22,394 nucleotides of DNA from Oxalobacter formigenes (GCA_019424645.1 JAHYZB010000040.1:380-22773), one strand, 5' to 3'. Shown: positions 7,358 to 15,672, numbered from the stretch's first letter. A program made the numbers and translations. Notes: a model not told the origin generated them from the letters alone.

Positions 7358-8062
7358 TTATGCCTCCCTGTCTGTGGTATTGGACACGGCAGGCGTTCCG
7401 GTCAGGAAGTAGGCGTACAACTGGCGTGCAAAACGGTTCAATTGTCCCACCAGACGGCGGTTGATCCGTATAAGGGCGTTGTATCCGAGTACAGCCGGTA
7501 TGGCGACGGCCAGCCCGAGTGCCGTCATGATAAGCGATTCGCCGACAGGACCGGCGATCTTGTCGATGGAAGCCTGTCCGGAAATGCCGATGGAAACCAG
7601 TGCGTGATAAATTCCCCAGACCGTGCCGAACAGGCCGATAAACGGGGCGGTCGCACCGATGGAAGCCAGTACGGAAAGGCCGCTCTGCATTTTGGCGGTA
7701 TTGTCATCGATTGAGCCTCTCAGGCTTTCGGTGAGCCATTCAGCGAGACCAATTTTCGCTTGCAGGCTCTGAGCACCTGCCTGATGCTGCTCTGCGGCTT
7801 GCAAACCATCCTGTGCCAGTGCATAAAAAGGATTGTCATCGGGAACGGTTTTAAGCCTTTCCAGACCATGCGAAAAGGTGGGGGCGTTCCAGAATGCAGG
7901 TATCCGTTTCGAAAGGCCATAGAGTTTCCATGCCCGCCATGCCCGCAAGGCAATGATTGTCCAGGATGCCACCGACATGACCAGAAGGAGCAGGGCTACG
8001 AACTTGATGATCCAGCCTCCCTGATTCCAGAGTGCCATGATGCCGTAGGGATTGTTTTCCAT
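7358..8062 (-). CDS. exbB: Biopolymer transport protein ExbB (MotA/TolQ family)
   Basis: 234 residues with three membrane segments, at about 17-39, 128-150 and 170-195. The conserved stretches SIGATAPFIGLFGTVWGI and GPVGESLIMTALGLAVAIP are typical of ExbB/TolQ proteins. It forms the pentameric channel around ExbD in the inner membrane. It lies 26 bases after tonB and 2 bases before exbD. The adjacent TonB-type gene argues for ExbB rather than TolQ. Confidence 0.95.
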   Translation of the reverse strand: MENNPYGIMALWNQGGWIIKFVALLLLVMSVASWTIIALRAWRAWKLYGLSKRIPAFWNAPTFSHGLERLKTVPDDNPFYALAQDGLQAAEQHQAGAQSLQAKIGLAEWLTESLRGSIDDNTAKMQSGLSVLASIGATAPFIGLFGTVWGIYHALVSIGISGQASIDKIAGPVGESLIMTALGLAVAIPAVLGYNALIRINRRLVGQLNRFARQLYAYFLTGTPAVSNTTDREA

Positions 8063-8088
8063 TCTTGTGTATTCCGTTCTTTTATTGT

Positions 8089-8916
8089 TCAGTCGTCCAG
8101 CGAAAACCGGATCGGCTGGGCATACCAGTAAGGTATCGGTTTGCCGTTTCGTTTGGCCGGTACATAGCGCCAGTGACGCACTGTTTTCATGGCCGAGTCG
8201 TCCAGTCTTGAAAATCCGCTTGAGCGTTTCAGTCTCACTTCATCTACCCGGCCATCCGCCAGAATGTGAACCGAGAGGAGGACGATGCCTTCTTCGTTCA
8301 TCCGGCGCGAAACGGCAGGGTACGGTGGTTTTGGGTTGCTGAAGAAACCGGCATCCGAATAGGGGCCGGAAAACCCGGTGCCACCTTTACCCGAATCACC
8401 AGCCATGTCTGTGCCGCTTCCGGTTCCATGTCCTGATCCCACGCCTGTCCCGGTTGCCGTTGCCGGATTGCCTTTTGATGAGGTTGCCGAAGTCGACATG
8501 GCTTTGCCAGAAGTGCTGGCTGTATTTTTTTCAGGCGAAAAAAGAGGTGAGGAAGAGGAATTCTTTACCGGTTTTGTATCGGAAGGTGCTTTCGTGGGTA
8601 CGGCTTGCCTTTTTTCTTTCCGGATGACAGACTCATCCGTTTTATATTGTTTTTCCATACCGGGAGAACCGCCGGCGACTTCCGGAGTGCCTTTTTCTGC
8701 GCCTTTTACGCCCGTACCTGTTCCAGAACCTTCTGAGAGAAGCATTCCCGTCATTGGGGACGTGATATCGGAGTTCGGCTCGTTTCCACCAAAACCGATC
8801 CAGCCAATCAGGAGAAGGTGGCAGGCCAGTACGACACCCAGACTGACTTTCACTTCTCTTGAGAAGGAAAAGGTCGGCGTATGTATGGAAATTGGCGCGT
8901 TCTGTCCTGAATTCAT
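8089..8916 (-). CDS. tonB: Energy transducer TonB
   Basis: 275 residues from the ATG at 8916. A single N-terminal membrane anchor lies at about 23-43 (VKVSLGVVLACHLLLIGWIG), followed by a long periplasmic linker and a TonB C-terminal domain at about 197-275 (YPAVSRRMNEEG..., the ADGRVDEV turn, and RHWRYVPA). The linker is unusual: rich in Gly, Ser, Thr and Lys, with repeated GTG-type steps, instead of the usual Pro-Glu/Pro-Lys repeats. His33 is in the anchor, but the Ser four residues before it in E. coli TonB is Val here. The start is uncertain because no ribosome-binding site is seen; an in-frame ATG at 8958 and a GTG at 9024 are alternatives. No TonB-dependent receptor is in the window. 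Confidence 0.9.
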   Translation of the reverse strand: MNSGQNAPISIHTPTFSFSREVKVSLGVVLACHLLLIGWIGFGGNEPNSDITSPMTGMLLSEGSGTGTGVKGAEKGTPEVAGGSPGMEKQYKTDESVIRKEKRQAVPTKAPSDTKPVKNSSSSPLFSPEKNTASTSGKAMSTSATSSKGNPATATGTGVGSGHGTGSGTDMAGDSGKGGTGFSGPYSDAGFFSNPKPPYPAVSRRMNEEGIVLLSVHILADGRVDEVRLKRSSGFSRLDDSAMKTVRHWRYVPAKRNGKPIPYWYAQPIRFSLDD

Positions 8917-8976
8917 CGAAAAAAATCTGTAAAAGGGTACTGTCCCAGCAAAAAACATCAGGTGATAACAGCGGCT

Positions 8977-8982
8977 ATTGTA
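8977..8982 (-). promoter_or_regulatory. Candidate -10 element for tonB-exbB-exbD
   Basis: On the minus strand TACAAT is read from 8982 to 8977, about 60 bases upstream of the tonB ATG. The -35 position (TATTCT, 17 bases away) is poor. A partial GATA...TATC dyad overlaps it but does not reach a convincing Fur box. Confidence 0.3.
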
Positions 8983-9024
8983 TCGTCGAAAGCTCTTGAA
9001 GAATATACGGATCGACAAAGCCAC

Positions 9025-9054
9025 TTGCCAGAAAGCATTGTCGCAGAGTATAAA
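9025..9054 (+). promoter_or_regulatory. Promoter of the Bcr/CflA-type exporter
   Basis: TTGCCA (9025-9030) and TATAAA (9049-9054) are separated by 18 bases, giving an expected start near 9061 and a leader of about 20 bases before the ATG at 9081. Confidence 0.5.
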
Positions 9055-9080
9055 GACTGTTTTTCTCTCTGCGCAAATAT

Positions 9081-10283
9081 ATGAGTGAGGTTTTGCAAAC
9101 GGATAAACAGCTCAGGATGAATTCCAGACTGTTTTTGCTGATTGCGATGGGCATGATGTCCGCGTTCGGGCCGTTTGTCACCGATTTTTACTTGCCCGGA
9201 TTGCCTGCTCTGGCTGCCTGGTTCGGGACGACGACATCGTGGGTTCAGTTAAGCCTGACGACCAGTATGATCGGGCTTTCGGGTGGGCAACTGATCATTG
9301 GCCCACTTAGCGACAAATATGGCAGAAGAGGGATGTTGCTGATCTCGATGACGCTGTTCATCGTGTCGACCATCGCGTGCCTTTTTTCCTGGAATATCGA
9401 ATCCTTCGTGTTTTTCCGTGTTTTTCAGGGAATTGCCGGAGCCGGTGGCGTCGTCATTTCCAAGTCGGTGGCAGCCGACCTGTATCAGGGCAAGGCACTG
9501 GCGGATTTCTTTTCGCTTTTGATGGTCATTAACGGGTTGGCGCCGATTATAGCGCCGGTTGTCGGTGGATTCGTCATGAGGTACACCAACTGGCAGGGAA
9601 TTTTCGCCATTCTTCTGGGAATCGGCATTATCCTGTTTGTCGTCTCGCTTGTTTTCCGTGAATCCCTTCCGAAAGAACGACGCATTGCCGGAAGCATCTT
9701 CAACTCATTCGGCAATTTTATCCCGATCATGAAAAATGGCCGTTTCATGAATTACGTCTGGGTCCAGATGTTCGGTATGGGCGTTTTTTTCACCTACCTT
9801 GCCTCATCCCCATTCCTGATTCAGGAGTATTTTCATCTCGACGCCTTCATGTATAGCCTGTGTTTTGCCATCAATGCATCCGGTATGATCGTCGGAAGCC
9901 GTCTGGCGTCGCGTTTTTCCAGCGTTTTCAGGGCGTTGTCGGCAGGCGTTTACGGATTGGTGGTTTCCTGTGTGTTTTTCGTGGCCGTACTCGTTTTCGG
10001 GTGGTCGTTCTACCTGCTGGAAATAATGCTCTTCCTGATTATGGTGGCGCTCGGCATGATATTGCCCACCTCGACTTCACTGGCTCTCACACTGGAAAGG
10101 TCGAGAGCAGGGAGCGCTTCAGCCATTATCGGCTTTTTCCTGTTCATCTTTGGAGCCATTGTCTCGCCGTTGACCGGTTTTGCCGATATGATCGTATCGG
10201 TCAGCGTCATGACGCTGATCTGTTGCGGACTTTCATTTGTCTTTCTCCTCATTGCCCGAAAGCGGCTTCGCAGGGCTCATTGA
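9081..10283 (+). CDS. Bcr/CflA-family MFS drug exporter
   Basis: A 400-residue protein with about 12 membrane segments, of the DHA1 group of proton-driven exporters. Family marks are DFYLPGLPALAAWF near the start, GPLSDKYGRRG in the loop after segment 2, FRVFQGIAGAGG in segment 4, and the LAPIIAPVVGG antiporter-like motif in segment 5. Substrates may be antibiotics or other small molecules; they cannot be told from the sequence. It is divergent from tonB across a 164-base gap. The start has no clear Shine-Dalgarno sequence; an in-frame ATG at 9117 is an alternative. No clear terminator follows. Confidence 0.88.
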   Translation: MSEVLQTDKQLRMNSRLFLLIAMGMMSAFGPFVTDFYLPGLPALAAWFGTTTSWVQLSLTTSMIGLSGGQLIIGPLSDKYGRRGMLLISMTLFIVSTIACLFSWNIESFVFFRVFQGIAGAGGVVISKSVAADLYQGKALADFFSLLMVINGLAPIIAPVVGGFVMRYTNWQGIFAILLGIGIILFVVSLVFRESLPKERRIAGSIFNSFGNFIPIMKNGRFMNYVWVQMFGMGVFFTYLASSPFLIQEYFHLDAFMYSLCFAINASGMIVGSRLASRFSSVFRALSAGVYGLVVSCVFFVAVLVFGWSFYLLEIMLFLIMVALGMILPTSTSLALTLERSRAGSASAIIGFFLFIFGAIVSPLTGFADMIVSVSVMTLICCGLSFVFLLIARKRLRRAH

Positions 10284-10527
10284 GTTTCACATTTTTGCGC
10301 AGGGATTTCCGGAATCGAGAGTTCTTTTTTGGCTTCGGGTTGATTATCTTGAGCCATAAAGTGTTGTAAATCCGTCATTTTTCAGGTTTTGGGGTTTAAT
10401 CATCCACAGAATTCCTTTCAGAATTACCTTTTTTGGCGGGGTAAATACGATGCATGTCAAGTTTATCCATTAATCGTTATTGTCTAGTAGTGAAGTTCAT
10501 TATTCAATTTCTTACAGGACTTCAACA
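10284..10527. other. A/T-rich intergenic region upstream of the autotransporter
   Basis: 244 bases with no supportable gene. Weak promoter-like pairs for the autotransporter are TGTCAA (10455-10460) with TATTGT (10478-10483), and TTGTCT (10480-10485) with TTCAAT (10503-10508), both with 17-base spacers. Neither is strong. A small dyad, AATTC...GAATT, lies near 10409-10424, with unknown meaning. Confidence 0.35.
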
Positions 10528-12924
10528 ATGATAGATAAACGTGTCATACCATTTGCAGTTCCATTATTGTTAAGCGCGATGATATCCAGTCAGGTCTTTG
10601 CCGCCGATATGTACGGAGAGGAAGTGACTGATGATATCGTCTACGACAATAAAGTCATTCAGGTAGACAAACCCGCTGTTCCGGACGATGGTGGTTCCAG
10701 TATCGGGATGCGTATCAATTCCTCGACATACGATCCGATTACCGTCCAGATCAACGATATGCTGAAGATTAATGTCACTAACGGAACGTCGCTCGGTCAG
10801 GCTACCGGTTTTTCTTCCGGTGACGATGTAACGATAACCGGGAAAAACATGGATGTGTCTGCAAGCGGTCAAGCTTCGGGCAGTACGGTCGTTCACGGTC
10901 TTTACGTACTGAATACGGTCAATCCCGGTACCGCAAGTTATGCCAACTTTTTTGTCGACAACCTGACAGTCAGTGCCAATGCACCCAATACCGAGGCACG
11001 TGCTATCGAACTGGGACGCGACATGAATATCGAAATGCGCGGTAAAACACTCGATGTCCATGCGACCGGCAACAATGCCATCGGCATTTATAACTGGAGT
11101 CTGGCGGGAGACGCCAATCATACCGCCAATCTTCAGTATGATACGGTCAACGTGGAAGTAGGTGGAGCGGGACGTACAGGAACCTGGTACGCATACAACG
11201 GTATTTGGGCAAGTGAGAGTGTTGTCAATATCGATGCCAAAACCACCAATGTGTCCGTCAATGAAAACAATAGTGTTGATGGCCATGCTCTCATTGCCAA
11301 CGGGATGGAAGGTGCAATCAACATTACAGGCAATGCCAATATCAGCGCTGTCAACGGTAATGGCCTGACCTACGCTGCCCGTGTTTTCAGTAACGGGAAA
11401 ATCAGGATGGGCGATTATGGAACGGATGACGGCGCAACCCGTGTCGTCAAGGGACATATTCTCTCCCAGAACAGCGGGGACATTACCTTGAGCCTGACCA
11501 ATAATGCTTCAAGCCTGACCGGTCAGGTAGTCGAGGCGGACGGAACGACCCATCTGACTGCGACAAACGGAGCCACCTGGAATGTCGCCGGCAACAGCCG
11601 TGTGACGAATTTTTTCACCGCTAATAACGCAATTATCGACATGACGTATCTGCCCAATAATTTCCAGACACTCAAGATCGACAATCTGGAAGGTTCCGGC
11701 GGTTCACTTTTCAAGATCAAGACCGATATCGAGGGTGACGCATCCGATACGATCAAGGTCACAAACGGTACAGGTACCAACCGGATTCTCGTCCATAGTG
11801 TCGGTGCCGAACCGCAGCGTGAACGGATGAATACCTATCTGGCTGAAGTGGCGAGCGGTGATGCCTCTTTCGTGCTTGAAAACCGGGCACGACTGGTCGA
11901 CGCCGGTACTTACGTTTATGACCTGCATAATGAAACGAATGCCAATACCGGTACTGGAACCGGATGGTACCTGCAACGCACGGAAAGGGAAATCCTGTCC
12001 CCTACGGCGGAAGCGGTCGTGACATTGACGGGGATCGCTTCTTCCTACTCGATGTGGCACAGCCAGTTGGCCGATTTGCGCAAGCGTATGGGTGAAATCC
12101 GCTACGACACGAAACAGGACGGTTTCTGGTTCCGTGCATTCGGCCAGAAAGACAAGCTCGACGGTCTGGAAGATACCCGTTTTTCGCAGGATGTGTATGG
12201 CGCTTCTGCCGGTTTCGACCGTTTGTTCAGACAGGACGCCAACAACGACTGGCTTTTCGGTGTCAAGGGCCAGTATACGAAAGCCGATCAGGATCTGCAT
12301 GGTACATGGGGCGGTTCCGGCAAGAATGAATCCTTCGGACTGGCTGCCTATGCGACATGGAAACATACCGATGGCTGGTATGCTGATGGAGTGCTCTCCT
12401 GGGATCGTTATCATCAGAAAATCAAAGACAACATGCTCGACGGTACCCCTGTTTCGGGTTCATACAACCGTTATGCGCTCGGTGCCAGTATCGAGGCAGG
12501 CCGCCATTTCAAACTGGCCAATGACGTGTTCATCGAACCGCAGCTTCAGTTGTCCTACTTCTGGCTGAAAGGCAAGAATTTCACGATGGATAACGGGTTG
12601 GCTGTCGACACCAAAAATGCCGATGTGGTCACCGGTCGTGCCGGTCTTGTACTGGGCAAGAAATGGGAAATCAGCAAAAGCCGTTATGTCCAGCCTTATG
12701 TGAAAGGCGGCGTTATCCATGAATTTACTGGCGACGACAAGACAATCATTAATGCGGACAACGTTTTCAAAGGGGATATTTCCGGTACGCGTCCATATTA
12801 CGGTCTGGGCATTGACTGGAAATTCAACGATCAGGCGCGTCTGTACGGTGAATTCGAACGTCAGGATGGCGACCATGTCCGGTCTCTCTGGAATGTCAAT
12901 GTCGGTCTGAGAGTATCGTTCTGA
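10528..12924 (+). CDS. Autotransporter (type Va secretion) with beta-barrel domain
   Basis: 798 residues. The signal peptide covers residues 1 to about 25 (ends SSQVFA before ADMYG). A passenger of about 465 residues follows, rich in Asn, Thr, Gly and Val with short strand-like repeats, as expected of a right-handed beta-helix. The C-terminal barrel domain runs from about 530 to 798, preceded by WYLQRTEREILSPTAEAV and ending in the outer-membrane signature GLRVSF. No cysteine is visible anywhere. I see no protease triad or other catalytic motif, so an adhesin or surface-layer role is likelier than an enzyme, but this is inference. The ATG at 10528 has AGGA (10516-10519) eight bases upstream and begins the signal peptide; a TTG at 10480 in frame is rejected. 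Confidence 0.9.
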   Translation: MIDKRVIPFAVPLLLSAMISSQVFAADMYGEEVTDDIVYDNKVIQVDKPAVPDDGGSSIGMRINSSTYDPITVQINDMLKINVTNGTSLGQATGFSSGDDVTITGKNMDVSASGQASGSTVVHGLYVLNTVNPGTASYANFFVDNLTVSANAPNTEARAIELGRDMNIEMRGKTLDVHATGNNAIGIYNWSLAGDANHTANLQYDTVNVEVGGAGRTGTWYAYNGIWASESVVNIDAKTTNVSVNENNSVDGHALIANGMEGAINITGNANISAVNGNGLTYAARVFSNGKIRMGDYGTDDGATRVVKGHILSQNSGDITLSLTNNASSLTGQVVEADGTTHLTATNGATWNVAGNSRVTNFFTANNAIIDMTYLPNNFQTLKIDNLEGSGGSLFKIKTDIEGDASDTIKVTNGTGTNRILVHSVGAEPQRERMNTYLAEVASGDASFVLENRARLVDAGTYVYDLHNETNANTGTGTGWYLQRTEREILSPTAEAVVTLTGIASSYSMWHSQLADLRKRMGEIRYDTKQDGFWFRAFGQKDKLDGLEDTRFSQDVYGASAGFDRLFRQDANNDWLFGVKGQYTKADQDLHGTWGGSGKNESFGLAAYATWKHTDGWYADGVLSWDRYHQKIKDNMLDGTPVSGSYNRYALGASIEAGRHFKLANDVFIEPQLQLSYFWLKGKNFTMDNGLAVDTKNADVVTGRAGLVLGKKWEISKSRYVQPYVKGGVIHEFTGDDKTIINADNVFKGDISGTRPYYGLGIDWKFNDQARLYGEFERQDGDHVRSLWNVNVGLRVSF

Positions 12925-12940
12925 CCGTTTTTGTTTCATG

Positions 12941-12972
12941 AAGGCGATGGCTGAAATGCGATCGCTTTTTTT
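12941..12972 (+). terminator. Intrinsic terminator of the autotransporter gene
   Basis: AAGGCGAT (12941-12948) pairs with ATCGCTTT (12961-12968) with one G-U pair and a 12-base loop. A run of seven T (12966-12972) follows. Confidence 0.75.
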
Positions 12973-12990
12973 ATACATTGGCGGCAGGAT

Positions 12991-13021
12991 AAAAAAACGG
13001 GATATCGCATCCCGTTTTTTT
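12991..13021. terminator. Strong bidirectional terminator between autotransporter and lplT
   Basis: AAAAAAACGGGAT (12991-13003) and ATCCCGTTTTTTT (13009-13021) form a perfect 13-bp stem with a 5-base loop, with T-runs on both strands. It serves lplT on the minus strand and backs up the terminator at 12941 on the plus strand. Confidence 0.85.
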
Positions 13022-13043
13022 GTTTTTCTGTTTATCAGAAAAG

Positions 13044-14297
13044 TCAGTGACGCTTGTCTTCGCCGATCAGGTGAAGGGAATCCTGTTTTTTCTGGTTACA
13101 GGCATGCCAGTACATGACGAGCAACATGGTCAGGGTAACGAAACTGCCGAAAAGGATAATGATGACGTTGGTGGACAGGTCAAGTGCAATCAGCAGCGAA
13201 TAGACGCCTAGCATTGTCAGGATGGACAGGTTTTCGTTGAAGTTTTGTACGGCGATAGAGCTGCCGGCAGACAGAAGTACATGACCCCGATGCTGGAGCA
13301 GGGCATTCATCGGCACGACGAAGAATCCGGCAAGAGCGCCGACAAGGACGAGGAGCGGATAGGCGAGCCAGACGGAATGCACCATCGTCATGACCATGAC
13401 GACGACACCCATGGCTGCGCCGAGCTTCATGACCTTGAGGGAATTTTTAAGTTTGATGAATCTGGCTGCCGAGATGGCGCCAATAGCGATACCGACAGCG
13501 ACGATCCCCTGCAAAAAAGCAGCCTTGTCCAGTGGCAGGCCGAGGGCATGCTGTGCCCATTTCAGGACGATGAACTGGAGGGTTGCGCCTGCCCCCCAGA
13601 AGAGGGTGGTGACAGCCAGTGAAATCTGCCCCAGCCTGTCGTGCCAGAGGGTAGTGAAGCTGTGATAGAAGCTTTTCAGCAGTGAGGCAGGGTTGAAAGA
13701 CTGTTTGGCATATCGTGCACCGGGATCGGGAATGCGCAGGTTAAAGAGTGCAGCCAGAATGTAAACCAGCATGATGACGGTGAGTGCCGCAATGGCCGGG
13801 GTGGCTTCGGCGAAATGGATCAGGCCGACCAGAAAGGCGGAAACGTGGGGGTTGATCAGTGCGCCGCCCAGAACGGTTCCGAGGACGATGGAACTGACTG
13901 TCAGCCCTTCGATCCAGCCATTGGCGACGACGAGTTTTTCCGCGGGCAACATTTCCGTCAGGATGCCGTACTTGGCAGGGGAGTAGGCAGCAGCGCCAAG
14001 ACCGACGATAGCATAGGAGATCAGGGGATGGACACCGATGAAAATCAGGCCGCAACCGAAGAATTTGACCGTATTGGTGATGAACATGACTTTGCCTTTT
14101 GGCATCGAATCGGCAAAGGCGCCGACGAAAGCCGCCAGACAGACGTAAGACAGAACGAAGAACAGCCTTAAAAGCGGCGTCATCCAGGCCGGGGAATCCA
14201 TTTGGGCCAGAATGGCGATAGCAACGATCAGAAGCGCATTGTCCGCAAGCGAGGAAAAGAATTCCGCTGCCATGACAGCATAAAAGCCACGATTCAT
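13044..14297 (-). CDS. lplT: Lysophospholipid transporter LplT
   Basis: A 417-residue MFS protein. The family flips lysophospholipids inward across the inner membrane for re-acylation. The opening FYAVMAAEFFSSLADNALLI, the block YSPAKYGILTEMLP and the overall length (E. coli LplT is slightly shorter) support the call. About 12 hydrophobic segments are seen. No acyltransferase (Aas) gene is adjacent or fused, unlike in enterobacteria. It is divergent from alr-radA, a neighbourhood I recall from other Burkholderiales. The ATG at 14297 has a weak AGAAGA upstream. The gene ends 22 bases before a strong terminator. Confidence 0.9.
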   Translation of the reverse strand: MNRGFYAVMAAEFFSSLADNALLIVAIAILAQMDSPAWMTPLLRLFFVLSYVCLAAFVGAFADSMPKGKVMFITNTVKFFGCGLIFIGVHPLISYAIVGLGAAAYSPAKYGILTEMLPAEKLVVANGWIEGLTVSSIVLGTVLGGALINPHVSAFLVGLIHFAEATPAIAALTVIMLVYILAALFNLRIPDPGARYAKQSFNPASLLKSFYHSFTTLWHDRLGQISLAVTTLFWGAGATLQFIVLKWAQHALGLPLDKAAFLQGIVAVGIAIGAISAARFIKLKNSLKVMKLGAAMGVVVMVMTMVHSVWLAYPLLVLVGALAGFFVVPMNALLQHRGHVLLSAGSSIAVQNFNENLSILTMLGVYSLLIALDLSTNVIIILFGSFVTLTMLLVMYWHACNQKKQDSLHLIGEDKRH

Positions 14298-14433
14298 ATA
14301 TTACGGTCTTCTATAAACGTCAAAACATCAAGTTTACAATATTAAGGATAGCGGGGTCAGATTTTTTTGTTTTATGGACAACTTCCGGTGTCTTCCTTCG
14401 GATGAGTTTTCCCATATTGTTTCCCGGGCAAGA

Positions 14434-14462
14434 TTGCCTCCCGCAAGGATGGGGGGTAATAT
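14434..14462 (+). promoter_or_regulatory. Candidate promoter of the alr leader
   Basis: TTGCCT (14434-14439) and TAATAT (14457-14462) are spaced by 17 bases, predicting a start near 14469. The transcript would run through the terminator at 14527 before reaching alr. The rest of the 272-base lplT-alr gap has no supportable gene. Confidence 0.45.
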
Positions 14463-14526
14463 GCTTTTATTTGCAGATAAGCCCAGTTTCCGGATGCCCG
14501 AATGGCTTTGAACAGGATCGGATCAC

Positions 14527-14555
14527 CCCGCATCAAAGCGGGTTTTATTTTTATT
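14527..14555 (+). terminator. Intrinsic terminator or attenuator just upstream of alr
   Basis: CCCGC (14527-14531) and GCGGG (14538-14542) enclose the loop ATCAAA and are followed by a T-rich run (14543-14555). The alr ATG is only 28 bases after the stem. GCTTTGA (14505-14511) can pair with TCAAAGC (14533-14539), which covers the loop and part of the 3' arm. That would be a mutually exclusive antiterminator. Whether it ends a short RNA or attenuates alr is not known. Confidence 0.6.
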
Positions 14556-14569
14556 TGACAGTTTTTCAC

Positions 14570-15649
14570 ATGACCAGACCTTTAGTTGCCAATATCGATA
14601 TCGCTGCCATGCAGCACAATCTTTCCGTTGTCCGTTCCACTGTGCCGAGAGCCAAAATATGGGGTGTCGTCAAGGCGAATGCCTATGGTCATGGTCTGGA
14701 ACGTTCCGTACGGGCATTGAACGATGCGGACGGCTTTGCGCTCATTGAAATGGAATCGGCCATTCACCTGAGGGAAATTGGCTGGAAAAAACCGATATTG
14801 CTGCTGGAAGGTTTTTTCTATACGCATGAATTGCCGATTCTGGCCCGCTATAACATCGCTTTTGCGGTTCATTGTGACGAGCAGATAGATATGCTCGAAA
14901 AAGCCCGGCTTGATTTGCCCGTGGACGTTCACCTGAAGATGAATACAGGCATGAACCGGCTCGGTTTTCTTCCTTCGGAATATTCCAAAGCATATGAGCG
15001 CCTGAAAAAGATCCCGAATGTGAGGGAAATTTCCCATATGACCCACTTCGCCAACTCCGAGGTGGCCGGACACAGAAAAATGCCCGTTGAAGAACAATTG
15101 AAACGCTTTGATTCCGGCTCGGCCGGATTGCCGGGTGTTCGCAACCTGTCCAATTCGGGCGCGATTCTGCTCCATCCGCAATTGCGCACCGACTGGGTAC
15201 GTCCTGGCGTCATGCTTTATGGGGGTACGCCGGGCGGCAAGACAGCGGAAGAATACGGCTTGAAGCCGGTCATGACCCTCTCCAGCGAAATCATCCAGAT
15301 CCAGAATATCAAAGAAGGCGATTCTATCGGTTATGGCAGCATCTTCACCGCAACCGGCCCGATGAAAATCGGCGTCGTCGCCTGTGGCTATGCCGACGGT
15401 TATCCCCGTATGGCTCCTGAAGGTACACCGGTTATCGTCGATGGCGTAAAAACCCGTCTGGTCGGCCGGGTTTCGATGGATATGATCACAGTCGATCTGA
15501 CACCGGTCAGGGACGCTCACGTCGGCAGCAAGGTTACCCTGTGGGGCAATGAGTTGCCAATCGACGAGGTCGCGGAAGCGGCCGGAACGGTCGGTTACGA
15601 ACTCATGTGCGCCTTGTCATTGCGTCCGAGAATTGTGGAATGCTGGTAA
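14570..15649 (+). CDS. alr: Alanine racemase
   Basis: A 359-residue, fold-type III PLP enzyme converting L- and D-alanine for peptidoglycan precursors. The PLP lysine is K35 in VVKANAYGHG, and the catalytic tyrosine is Y255 in SIGYGS. Length and residue numbers match E. coli Alr almost exactly. The open frame runs upstream to 14402, but homology begins at MTRPLVANID, fixing the ATG at 14570. No Shine-Dalgarno sequence is visible between the upstream T-tract and this ATG. radA starts 23 bases downstream, so the two are probably cotranscribed. Confidence 0.96.
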   Translation: MTRPLVANIDIAAMQHNLSVVRSTVPRAKIWGVVKANAYGHGLERSVRALNDADGFALIEMESAIHLREIGWKKPILLLEGFFYTHELPILARYNIAFAVHCDEQIDMLEKARLDLPVDVHLKMNTGMNRLGFLPSEYSKAYERLKKIPNVREISHMTHFANSEVAGHRKMPVEEQLKRFDSGSAGLPGVRNLSNSGAILLHPQLRTDWVRPGVMLYGGTPGGKTAEEYGLKPVMTLSSEIIQIQNIKEGDSIGYGSIFTATGPMKIGVVACGYADGYPRMAPEGTPVIVDGVKTRLVGRVSMDMITVDLTPVRDAHVGSKVTLWGNELPIDEVAEAAGTVGYELMCALSLRPRIVECW

Positions 15650-15672
15650 GGTTTTTTTATTGAACGGCACAT

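Noticed and set aside
8917..9000. Possible Fur box upstream of tonB (GATAACAG...ATTGTATC)
   Set aside because: Too few matches to the 19-base Fur consensus to claim; left as a test.
10570..11457. Long minus-strand open frame opposite the autotransporter passenger
   Set aside because: It mirrors the codon pattern of the real gene and has no start signal or motif.
14341..14370. GGGGTCAGATTTTTTT stretch resembling a REP-type transposase flank
   Set aside because: No inverted partner, no second copy in the window and no transposase gene nearby.
14372..14569. A 65-codon minus-strand open frame opposite the alr leader
   Set aside because: No ribosome-binding site, no recognisable family, and it lies over a promoter and terminator on the other strand; treated as chance.
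14402..14569. N-terminal extension of alr back to the ATG at 14402
   Set aside because: These codons run through the candidate promoter and terminator, and homology and length match E. coli Alr from 14570.
14582..15520. 312-codon minus-strand open frame opposite alr
   Set aside because: Shadow of a well-recognised enzyme gene; no family match.
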